Source of the DNA: an uncultured Alphaproteobacteria bacterium
GTDB taxonomy: Bacteria > Pseudomonadota > Alphaproteobacteria > HIMB59 > GCA-002718135
Reading direction: 5' to 3'
DNA: 64,000 nucleotides
Assembly (NCBI GenBank): GCA_902567855.1
Contig: CACFOQ010000006.1
Location: 1 to 64,000, forward strand
Position numbers and translations under genes: made by a program
Shown here: positions 58,346 to 64,000 of the stretch, in pieces
Layout of the letters: each line of letters opens with the position of its first letter
Position numbering within the stretch: position 1 is the first letter of the stretch
Notes under the pieces: generated by a model
What the model was told of the DNA's origin: nothing
The model's input: only the letters and a program-made list of their open reading frames with translations
Database searches by the model: none

Positions 58346-58420
58346 GCCGCAGTAACTCAGGGGTAGAGTAATTCATTGGTAATGAATAAGCCGGCAGTTC
58401 GATTCTGCCCTGTGGCACCA
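58346..58420 (+). tRNA. tRNA-Thr (GGT)
   Basis: A 75-base cloverleaf with acceptor GCCGCAG/CTGTGGC (one G-U), D-arm ACTC/GAGT, anticodon arm ATTCA-TTGGTAA-TGAAT (anticodon GGT), T-arm GGCAG/CTGCC and encoded CCA. It is the only complete copy; two further copies of its 3' part lie downstream and mark it as an integration site. Confidence 0.96.
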
Positions 58421-58425
58421 TTAAT
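58375..58425 (+). repeat. tRNA-Thr 3'-end repeat, copy 1 (attachment-site candidate)
   Basis: 51 bases running from the anticodon stem/loop through the CCA end and ATTAAT. Exactly repeated at 61012-61062 and partly at 61641-61679. This is the usual footprint of tRNA-targeting tyrosine recombinases. Confidence 0.9.
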
Positions 58426-58428
58426 TAA

Positions 58429-58463
58429 CCACTTGTACTTAAAACAAAAGTGGGCATTTTTTT
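58429..58463 (+). terminator. Intrinsic terminator after tRNA-Thr
   Basis: CCACTT/AAGTGG hairpin followed by GCATTTTTTT, 9 bases after the tRNA. A near-identical 42-base copy of this region (58427-58468) occurs at 60921-60962. Confidence 0.7.
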
Positions 58464-58541
58464 GTCATTTAGATAAATATTGTCAGATTTGTATTAGATT
58501 CTTACTACTAATTGTAGTTTGATTAAATAATATAAATTTTA

Positions 58542-59252
58542 TTAATGAAACTTTTCTAAAATATATTCGTTTATATTAACTTCCCAAAATGCAGTTGCTA
58601 AAGCATTATTTTTATAACCATCACCAAAACTTAAACTCTTTAATGTAGGATCTGAATTAAGAAACTCTTTTGCTTTTCTCATGTCATTATCGTTGTCCCA
58701 TTTATCCTTATTATTATCTTCAAGAATATCTAAAAGTTTATTTCCTAAAAACTGTCCCTTTTGAGATTGATTTGTAGGATTTTTTGCATAAAAGATAAAT
58801 TCTTCATTAAGCTTAAATCCTAATTCAGGACATAAATTATAATATATCAACTGAACAGCTAAGCCTTTGTCTAACTGCGTTGCTTTTTGAGTAAATGGCT
58901 TTAACCACCAACTAATTAACGTGCCATTAAAACCTGCAATTAACTCATCTCTCCAAATTGTGTTTGAAAACTTGCTACCTAAAGAGTCTTTAACTGGATT
59001 GTATAATGATTCAATTAGTGCATAAACCATCATACTTCCAGCTTTTAATTCTTCAGGTATATTATCTAAATCTTTTTTAGTAAGCTCTCTATCATCATCT
59101 TTTTTTACTTCATCTGCAAATGTAGATGCAGCTTTTTTAAGTGCACTGCCATATTTCTTTGTTTCTTGTTTTATTTTTTCGCCTGATGGATTTTTTCCTT
59201 TGAAAAGTAAGTAGGCTAGTATGATTATTACAATGATTAAAAAAAATTCCAT
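58542..59252 (-). CDS. Islet protein with N-terminal membrane anchor, unknown
   Basis: 236 residues. One membrane helix at residues 2-17 (FFLIIVIIILAYLLFKG), a lysine-rich linker (about 20-65), then a soluble helical domain with ELIAGFNGTLISWWLKPF and a C-terminal AFWEVNINEYILEKF. No family recognised and no catalytic motif obvious. Last gene of the islet operon, 3 bases after the 59256-60086 gene, so the two products probably act together at the inner membrane. Confidence 0.75.
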   Translation of the reverse strand: MEFFLIIVIIILAYLLFKGKNPSGEKIKQETKKYGSALKKAASTFADEVKKDDDRELTKKDLDNIPEELKAGSMMVYALIESLYNPVKDSLGSKFSNTIWRDELIAGFNGTLISWWLKPFTQKATQLDKGLAVQLIYYNLCPELGFKLNEEFIFYAKNPTNQSQKGQFLGNKLLDILEDNNKDKWDNDNDMRKAKEFLNSDPTLKSLSFGDGYKNNALATAFWEVNINEYILEKFH

Positions 59253-59255
59253 AAT

Positions 59256-60086
59256 TTAAGCGATTTTTATTTTTTTTAAATTTATCATAAACCATTCATA
59301 AATATCCTGAAATGATATTTTACCAAAATATTTTCTTGATATTAGTACAATCATAAAAGCGGTCATCAATTCAATCCACAAAGGTGCACTTAAAACATAC
59401 ATAATTCCAATAAAAAGGGAGGATGTAAAACTACCCTTCTTAAATCCAGAAATAAAAAAATTATAACCTTTTTTCTTTTTGTGAAGATTGTACGCTCTAG
59501 CCATTGTTACTAGAGAAGCTACAACAACAAATGGATTTCCCCCAATCAGTCCTGAAATTAAAAGACTTGAAGCCATTTCACCAAAAAGTTCCTTGTCTTT
59601 TTTGTTCCAATTGAACATGATTGCAAACATTCCAATTGTAGCTCCTATTAATTCTGCAAGATTGACAGTTTGAATATCGTAATACCAATTAGCAGGCACT
59701 CCAAAATGATTTTTTAAATAACTAGCTGTTTTATCGTAACCTTCCTTAGATGCTGTAAACAAAGGTAATCCTGCAGGTGTTTGCAAATCTTTAAACATTG
59801 AAAAAAAGTATGCTTTTAATTCTTCAGTTCTGGAATCATCTGGAAATGTATTCTTTACTTTTTCCCACATTTCATGAGGTGTATGACTTCCATCAAATAA
59901 TCTGTGTTTCCAAGAACCAATATTAGTAGCTATATAGTTACTATCTATTGCTTTATCGTAAGCTGTAGGAGAATCGTTAACTAATGTGCCTAACCATTTC
60001 TCAAATCCTTTATGAAAATCTGTAGCAATTAAATTATTATACCAAAGCGATGCATTGTTAATAATTTCAGATTTAATTTTTTTCAT
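59256..60086 (-). CDS. Islet protein with multi-spanning C-terminal half, unknown
   Basis: 276 residues. The N-terminal 130 residues are soluble and aromatic-rich (WYNNLIATDFHKGFEKWLG, GSWKHRLFDGSHTP, FKDLQTPAGLPLFT). From about 142 on there are glycine-rich membrane segments (LAELIGATIGMFAIMFNW, SSLLISGLIGGNPFVVVASL) and two more hydrophobic stretches before a Lys-rich end. I have an impression of related proteins in diverse bacteria but cannot name a family. Third gene of the operon, with 3-base spacers on both sides. Confidence 0.75.
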   Translation of the reverse strand: MKKIKSEIINNASLWYNNLIATDFHKGFEKWLGTLVNDSPTAYDKAIDSNYIATNIGSWKHRLFDGSHTPHEMWEKVKNTFPDDSRTEELKAYFFSMFKDLQTPAGLPLFTASKEGYDKTASYLKNHFGVPANWYYDIQTVNLAELIGATIGMFAIMFNWNKKDKELFGEMASSLLISGLIGGNPFVVVASLVTMARAYNLHKKKKGYNFFISGFKKGSFTSSLFIGIMYVLSAPLWIELMTAFMIVLISRKYFGKISFQDIYEWFMINLKKIKIA

Positions 60087-60089
60087 TCG

Positions 60090-60188
60090 TTACATTCCCC
60101 AAAACAAAATTGTCACAAATATACAAAAAAGTCCAATAATGACTGAAATTCCAAACACACTAATAAAAAATTCAAATATATTTTTCAT
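60090..60188 (-). CDS. Small single-helix membrane peptide in islet operon
   Basis: A 32-residue ORF below the track limit, beginning MKNIFEFFISVFGISVIIGL: a near-complete transmembrane helix with a single Lys at the start. It overlaps the end of the upstream gene by 17 bases and stops 3 bases before the next gene, so it fills what would otherwise be the only gap in the operon. Position argues for coding; length and composition do not prove it. Confidence 0.5.
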   Translation of the reverse strand: MKNIFEFFISVFGISVIIGLFCIFVTILFWGM

Positions 60189-60840
60189 TTATAAACTCTA
60201 ACTCTAACCAATCAGCTCTTTGCCCTCTACAAGAATCAGCGCCATGAGCACAACCTTCTGTTACGAAAGAAAAACTATCTTCATTAATTTTATAATATTT
60301 AATTGGATTAAAAAGACTTTTGCCAGGAAGAAAGGCATTTGTTACCTTTAGATAATTACCAGTATATTCAAAGACATAGTAAGAATTAAATCTTGCTACA
60401 AAAGTACCGCACATTTTTTCTTTAATATTTACAAGATAATAATTTTTATGTTGAACAATTGGCGTATGACCAAAGAACGTCCAAGAACACTTATCATTAA
60501 TTAAAAATTCCTTCCCTGTGCTTTGTAAATTTTTCATGCAAGTAATATTAAAGATTTTGTTGTCTTCTATGCAATCAAGATAAGCGTTGTTTAAATTAGC
60601 TTTTTCTACTGAATTAAATTCTCTGGCATTCTCAGCAAAAGTAATAAAATAGTGTATGTACATAAACAAATCATCACTAATTTTTTCACCGTAATGATCT
60701 AAAAAATCATATTCTATACTTTTGTAACCCTTTTTAATTGGTTTAAATTCATTATGATATGCATCATTCAAGGGAGTAACCATATAAAAAGCAATGAAAA
60801 GTAAAAATAAGAAGATCGGATATTTTATAATCCTAGACAT
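60172..60840 (-). CDS. Islet membrane-anchored, likely periplasmic protein, unknown
   Basis: 222 residues from the ATG at 60840; the track start 3 bases earlier is TTG. One N-terminal helix (KYPIFLFLLFIAFYMVTPL) then a domain rich in aromatic residues with seven Cys after the helix (for example CSWTFFGH, KMCGTF, EGCAHGADSCRG), compatible with disulfides in the periplasm. No family recognised. First gene of the islet operon. Confidence 0.7.
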   Translation of the reverse strand: MSRIIKYPIFLFLLFIAFYMVTPLNDAYHNEFKPIKKGYKSIEYDFLDHYGEKISDDLFMYIHYFITFAENAREFNSVEKANLNNAYLDCIEDNKIFNITCMKNLQSTGKEFLINDKCSWTFFGHTPIVQHKNYYLVNIKEKMCGTFVARFNSYYVFEYTGNYLKVTNAFLPGKSLFNPIKYYKINEDSFSFVTEGCAHGADSCRGQRADWLELEFINEKYI

Positions 60841-60922
60841 CAATTATTTTTTTAAGAAAAAAATGTGGTAACTTTAAGAATTTTACAAAGATAATGCTGC
60901 TTCAGTAGCTTATTGATTATAA

Positions 60923-60957
60923 CCACTTATTTACAAAACAAAAGTGGGCATTTTTTT
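60923..60957 (+). terminator. Second copy of the tRNA-Thr terminator
   Basis: CCACTT/AAGTGG plus GCATTTTTTT, matching 58429-58463 except for a six-base loop segment. It lies 55 bases before the second tRNA 3'-end copy rather than after it. The 267-base stretch 60844-61110 holds only this, the tRNA fragment and the hairpin at 61072; I see no gene in it. Confidence 0.6.
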
Positions 60958-61011
60958 GTCATATATTTTTAAGAATCTTAATTTTCCTAGACATTTTTTT
61001 CTTGTCATACT

Positions 61012-61062
61012 ATTGGTAATGAATAAGCCGGCAGTTCGATTCTGCCCTGTGGCACCATTAAT
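61012..61062 (+). repeat. tRNA-Thr 3'-end repeat, copy 2
   Basis: Exact 51-base duplicate of 58375-58425, starting in the anticodon arm. It lacks the acceptor and D-arm 5' half, so it is not a functional tRNA. It separates islet A from islet B. Confidence 0.92.
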
Positions 61063-61071
61063 CTTGAATAT

Positions 61072-61099
61072 AAATAGCACTCTAATTTGAGTGCTATTT
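61072..61099 (-). terminator. Terminator hairpin of islet B gene
   Basis: Perfect 11-base inverted repeat AAATAGCACTC/GAGTGCTATTT with a 6-base loop, 11 bases beyond the stop of the 61111-61512 gene. On the minus strand the tail is ATATT and lacks a long T-run; on the plus strand it is AATTTTTA, so either direction is possible. Confidence 0.55.
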
Positions 61100-61110
61100 A
61101 ATTTTTATAA

Positions 61111-61512
61111 TTATAAATTAAAATACCTAATTAAAATTACAATCATTGGAATTAATGGTCTTATAGCATTTTTAATATGGTGATCATTACCATCATGAGT
61201 TGGTAAGATTTTCATAACTAATGAGATATTGTAAACAAAAGCTAAAACAGTGAATATAAATATAGCACCAAATATTTCATTAGCAGATGTTACTCCTGCT
61301 ATTTCAAACAATGCAAAAAAAGCCATCACAACACATCCAGTCATTAAAAAACCTAACGGTCTACCCATATAAGTTGCCTGAATATTATCAAACCCAAAAT
61401 TTTTGCTAGCAAAATTCTTATTAAATGCAAAATTTAATCCAAAAAAACCTCCGAATAAAATTAAAAATACATGGCACAAAAAGGGCACCATTCCCCCTGC
61501 AGTTTCAATCAT
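61111..61512 (-). CDS. Islet B small membrane protein, unknown
   Basis: 133 residues with four likely helices (about 7-25, 50-72, 79-98, 115-131). Between helices 1 and 2 lies NKNFASKNFGFDNIQATYMG, and before helix 4 PTHDGNDHHIKNA, a His/Asp-rich loop. No family recognised. Only gene of islet B. An AGGAG-like site (TAGGAGAATTT) precedes the ATG. Confidence 0.7.
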   Translation of the reverse strand: MIETAGGMVPFLCHVFLILFGGFFGLNFAFNKNFASKNFGFDNIQATYMGRPLGFLMTGCVVMAFFALFEIAGVTSANEIFGAIFIFTVLAFVYNISLVMKILPTHDGNDHHIKNAIRPLIPMIVILIRYFNL

Positions 61513-61640
61513 AAATTCTCCTATTATTATAATTAACTATATCATTTTAAATATGATTCTGATTAAAAGACAAGTGATTGAGCCTGACATTTGTGCAAAG
61601 GTAATTAAATTAGAATTCAAATACCAGACTTAGCAAGGGT

Positions 61641-61679
61641 TAAGCCGGCAGTTCGATTCTACCCTGTGGCACCATTAAT
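61641..61679 (+). repeat. tRNA-Thr 3'-end repeat, copy 3 (degenerate)
   Basis: 39 bases from the variable loop to ATTAAT, one G-to-A difference that breaks the T-stem pairing. It marks the right end of the islet array. The 216-base stretch 61513-61728 holds this repeat and no gene that I can support. Confidence 0.88.
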
Positions 61680-61728
61680 ATTTCATATTGAAATATTTAA
61701 TTCATTAACTAGTTAGATATTAAATATT

Positions 61729-62226
61729 ATGAAGATTCTTATTTTTTTACTTTTTCTTATTCCTAATTTAGGATTTGCAGCTTCTATGAATCATATAGGT
61801 AAAAAAGGTGAATCTTCTGAGGTAGATAGAGTTATTGAAATAAAAATGTATGATAATTATTTTGAGCCAAATGTAATAAATATAAAAAAGGGTGAAACAA
61901 TTAAATTCTTAGTCAAAAATCTTGGATTACTTGTTCATGAATTTAATATAGCGACAAAAAAAATGCATTTAAACCATCAGCCTGAAATGATGGAAATGAT
62001 GGAAAACGAAATTTTACTAGGAGACAAAATTGATTATGAAAAGATGAAAGAAATTGCAAAAACTAATCATTCCATGGCTCACTCTCATTCAAATAGTGTT
62101 TTATTAGAACCAAATAAGAGTAGCGAAATAATATGGAAATTTAATACTGATCTTAATCTAGAAGCTGCTTGTAATGTACCTGGTCATTACGAAAGTGGTA
62201 TGATTTCTAAAATCAATATCAATTAA
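61729..62226 (+). CDS. Periplasmic cupredoxin with His/Met-rich insert
   Basis: Signal peptide at residues 1-18 (FLLFLIPNLGFA). The cupredoxin fold follows with YDNYFEPNVINIKKGETIKF, and type 1 copper ligands His70 (LLVHEFN), Cys148 (ACNV), His153 (PGHY) and Met158. Between ligands 1 and 2 an insert of about 50 residues holds many His and Met (HLNHQPEMMEMM, HSMAHSHSNS), suggesting extra copper binding. Role probably copper handling or electron transfer in the periplasm. 165 residues. First gene after the islets. Confidence 0.85.
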   Translation: MKILIFLLFLIPNLGFAASMNHIGKKGESSEVDRVIEIKMYDNYFEPNVINIKKGETIKFLVKNLGLLVHEFNIATKKMHLNHQPEMMEMMENEILLGDKIDYEKMKEIAKTNHSMAHSHSNSVLLEPNKSSEIIWKFNTDLNLEAACNVPGHYESGMISKININ

Positions 62227-62235
62227 AAAATTTTA

Positions 62236-62994
62236 TTAAATTGAACCAGCTTCAACCATATAATTATTTGCTGTACACATTGAAGCATCATCTGAAGCTA
62301 AGAATAAAACCATACGAGCAACATAAACAGGCTCTATAAGATCTGGTAGACATTGACGCTTTTGTTGATTTTCTAGAGCTTCAGGAGTAACCCATAATTT
62401 TTTTTGTCTATCGGTCATAATCCATCCTGGAACGACAGTATTAACTCGAATACGATGCTGACCTAGATCTCGTGCCATTGTTCTAGTTAATCCATGAACT
62501 GCTGATTTGGCAGTAGTATATGCTGGAAATCCACCGCCCGCCTCCCACCAAGAATTTGAACCTATATTGATAATTGATCCTCCACCTTTTTTTATCATTT
62601 CAGGAGCGACATGCTGAATAGCAAAAAATTGGTGACGAAGATTTGTTGACAATCTTTCATCCCAATAATCTTCTGTTACATCTTTCCAATCGTGACGATC
62701 ATCATTTGCTGCATTATTAATCAAAATATCAGCAGATCCTATCAGTTTCTTTAAGTTTTTCATCGATGTCTGCATAGCTGAAATATTAGTTAAATCACAT
62801 ATTTCAAAATGAACATTATCTCCCAATTTTTTTGCAAGTTTTTTACTAGCATCTAAATCCAAATCAAGAAAACCAACTTTCGAACCTTGTTTAGCAAACG
62901 CTGTTACAATCTCCGCTCCAATACCTAAAGCTCCACCCGTAACAAAAACAGTTTTTTCTAATAAACTTGGATAAACTGCAAAATTTTTTGACAT
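62236..62994 (-). CDS. SDR-family dehydrogenase, D-xylose/sugar dehydrogenase-like
   Basis: NAD(P)-dependent short-chain dehydrogenase. TGGALGIGAEIV is the nucleotide loop, NNAANDDRHDW follows strand 4, and the catalytic Ser, Tyr and Lys are in NIGSNSWW and AYTTAKSA. NNAANDDRH, VNLRH-like TNLRHQFF and FLASDDASMCT closely resemble Caulobacter D-xylose 1-dehydrogenase, so an aldose substrate is likely though not certain. The track start is GTG (63012); the ATG at 62994 has a GAGG ribosome-binding site 6 bases upstream and gives the usual 252 residues. Confidence 0.85.
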   Translation of the reverse strand: MSKNFAVYPSLLEKTVFVTGGALGIGAEIVTAFAKQGSKVGFLDLDLDASKKLAKKLGDNVHFEICDLTNISAMQTSMKNLKKLIGSADILINNAANDDRHDWKDVTEDYWDERLSTNLRHQFFAIQHVAPEMIKKGGGSIINIGSNSWWEAGGGFPAYTTAKSAVHGLTRTMARDLGQHRIRVNTVVPGWIMTDRQKKLWVTPEALENQQKRQCLPDLIEPVYVARMVLFLASDDASMCTANNYMVEAGSI

Positions 62995-63139
62995 TATATC
63001 CTCAATTATCACAATGAAGTTAAAATTTAAATGGATTTATTTATTTAATTTTTTATTAATATTTTAATAAATTATAACTGTCCTCATAAGCGTCATAATT
63101 GAAAAGCAATTAAAAAAGTATAATATAAAATAAATTATA

Positions 63140-63829
63140 ATGTCAAATTTGTTATTTAAATTAAATTCATCAAGAATTTTTCAATTTATTGTTATTACAA
63201 TAATAATTTTAAATGCTATCACACTTGGAGTTAGCACATATGAATTGAATGCATACATTACAAATTCAATAAAAATACTTGATTATTTAATCACAATTTT
63301 TTTTGTTATTGAAATTTTAATTAGATTTATAGGTGAACCAAAAAAAATTAATTTTTTTAAGAATGGATGGAATATCTTCGACACTTTAATAGTTTTAGTA
63401 TCGCTAATTCCTATTCCAAACAATTCAAGTTTTCTGTTATTAAGATTATTAAGGGTATTTAGAGTATTAAGATTAATATCAGCTATTCCAGAATTAAAGA
63501 AAATAATTGAAGCTTTAATTGATTCTATAAAAAGAGTTTTTTATGTAGGATTATTGCTTTTTATTATACTTTATATTTATGCAACAATTGGATCTATGCT
63601 CTTTGCAAGTCATATTCCTGAAAGATGGAATGATGTTGGAGTATCATTAATTACCTTATTTCAAGTTTTAACCCTATCAAGCTGGGAAACTGTCATGCTT
63701 CCTTTGCAAGAAATATTTTGGTGGGCGTGGATCTATTTTTTTAGTTTTATTATTATTTGTGCCATCACAATGCTCAATCTTCTTATTGCTATTTTAGTTG
63801 ATGTTGTAATTAACCAAAAAAAACTTTAA
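63140..63829 (+). CDS. Voltage-gated ion channel protein (BacNav-like, atypical filter)
   Basis: Six-helix ion transport protein of 229 residues. S4 has four arginines at three-residue spacing (Arg102, 105, 108, 111 in LRLLRVFRVLRL). Between S5 and S6 the pore loop reads FQVLTLSSWETVMLP: the filter TLSSWE (178-183) has Ser where sodium-selective bacterial channels have Glu (TLESW), with an acidic residue two positions later. The protein ends seven residues past S6 and lacks the C-terminal coiled-coil of NaChBac. Ion selectivity is therefore open. Confidence 0.87.
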   Translation: MSNLLFKLNSSRIFQFIVITIIILNAITLGVSTYELNAYITNSIKILDYLITIFFVIEILIRFIGEPKKINFFKNGWNIFDTLIVLVSLIPIPNNSSFLLLRLLRVFRVLRLISAIPELKKIIEALIDSIKRVFYVGLLLFIILYIYATIGSMLFASHIPERWNDVGVSLITLFQVLTLSSWETVMLPLQEIFWWAWIYFFSFIIICAITMLNLLIAILVDVVINQKKL

Positions 63830-63874
63830 TTAATTATTTTAAATTGAAATATAAAAAAAGGGAACTAACGGTCA

Positions 63875-64000
63875 TTATATTGACTCATAAGAATTATTTT
63901 TCTTATCCAATAATTTAAATTTTTTTTCATGTTTAGATTTTCTACCAGATACTCTTTTGCGCCAAATTTTAAAAGAACTGGGTTTCAGGTTCTTTCTCAT
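63875..64000 (-). CDS. Small basic ORF at window edge, possibly partial
   Basis: Reading from the last base, MRKNLKPSSFKIWRKRVSGR begins a 41-residue, strongly basic frame ending ESI-stop. The ATG coincides with the window edge, so the true start may be further upstream. The composition resembles a small ribosome- or nucleic-acid-associated protein, but no family is recognised and chance is possible. Confidence 0.4.
   Translation of the reverse strand: MRKNLKPSSFKIWRKRVSGRKSKHEKKFKLLDKKNNSYESI

Larger units (their letters stand above)
58426..61062. mobile_element. tRNA-Thr-anchored cargo islet A (about 2.6 kb), no integrase
   Basis: Bounded on the left by the intact tRNA-Thr and on the right by an exact 51-base copy of its 3' end. 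It holds four minus-strand ORFs in one tight operon and a second copy of the tRNA's terminator. No recombinase, transposase or phage structural gene is present, so it is either a remnant or an element mobilised in trans. Integration into the tRNA is inferred from the direct repeats. Confidence 0.75.
61063..61679. mobile_element. tRNA-Thr-anchored cargo islet B (about 0.6 kb), one gene
   Basis: Bounded by tRNA 3'-end copies 2 and 3. It carries one small membrane-protein gene with its own terminator and nothing like a recombinase. The right-hand copy is shorter and has one mismatch, suggesting an older insertion or a different crossover point. Confidence 0.65.

Noticed and set aside
61403-61633. 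76-residue plus-strand ORF in islet B
   Set aside because: Mostly antisense to the 133-residue membrane protein; its composition looks like a reversed frame and no ribosome-binding site was seen.
58426-61679. Prophage or classical integrative element
   Set aside because: No integrase, excisionase, replication or structural gene is present; only tRNA repeats and cargo were found.

Overview
The window is a dense, very AT-rich stretch of a streamlined alphaproteobacterial genome. Many genes overlap by 1-10 bases, and most gaps are under 100 bases. The order uppS-frr-pyrH-tsf-rpsB / dnaE-lolD-lolC-proS-rnj-coaX-birA-nuoN..A, then hupB-lon-clpX-clpP-tig, and infA-hisD-hisG-murA is the classic alphaproteobacterial arrangement. 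Gene content (voltage-gated ion channel, glutamine riboswitches, lean regulation) suggests a free-living marine lineage such as SAR11 or HIMB59/AEGEAN-169. The exact lineage is inference and was not tested.

Layout. Bases 1-27305 are one long minus-strand block: cell-wall lipid carrier synthesis (uppS, cut by the window edge), translation and nucleotide genes (frr, pyrH, tsf, rpsB with a structured leader), replicative polymerase dnaE, the Lol lipoprotein exporter, proS, RNase J, coaX, birA and the complete 14-gene complex I operon. nuoL is split by a +1 frameshift at an A6 run. Bases 27397-33954 carry tRNA-Asp, tRNA-Val, HU, Lon, ClpX, ClpP, trigger factor, tRNA-Leu and tRNA-His. Bases 34002-40688 run on the plus strand: an aminotransferase, a PII protein, glnA behind two tandem glutamine-type aptamers and a possible attenuator, parE and glpK. 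Bases 40672-48906 hold a class I amidotransferase, an IolE-like enzyme, an orphan HisQ/HisM-type permease pair, a family 9 glycosyltransferase, tRNA-Phe, yacG, infA, hisD, hisG, murA and a small basic ORF.

From 48963 on the content is more accessory. It includes a DUF6494-like protein, a putative manganese transporter divergent from an mntR-like regulator with palindromic operator candidates, a methyltransferase, a nitrilase-family amidase, an ABC-F ATPase, a histidine phosphatase, a glycine-zipper lipoprotein, a DsbA-fold isomerase, an ACC deaminase with all key residues present, and a YbaK-type deacylase.

The most unusual region is 58346-61679. An intact tRNA-Thr(GGT) is followed by two further copies of its own 3' end (51 bp identical; 39 bp with one mismatch). 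These delimit two small cargo islets with no integrase: a tight four-gene operon of unknown, mostly membrane-associated proteins, and a single small membrane protein. The tRNA's terminator is also duplicated inside the islet. After the islets come a cupredoxin, a sugar-dehydrogenase-like SDR, a short ion channel with an atypical TLSSWE filter, and a small basic ORF at the window edge.

I saw no rRNA, CRISPR array, transposase or phage gene.
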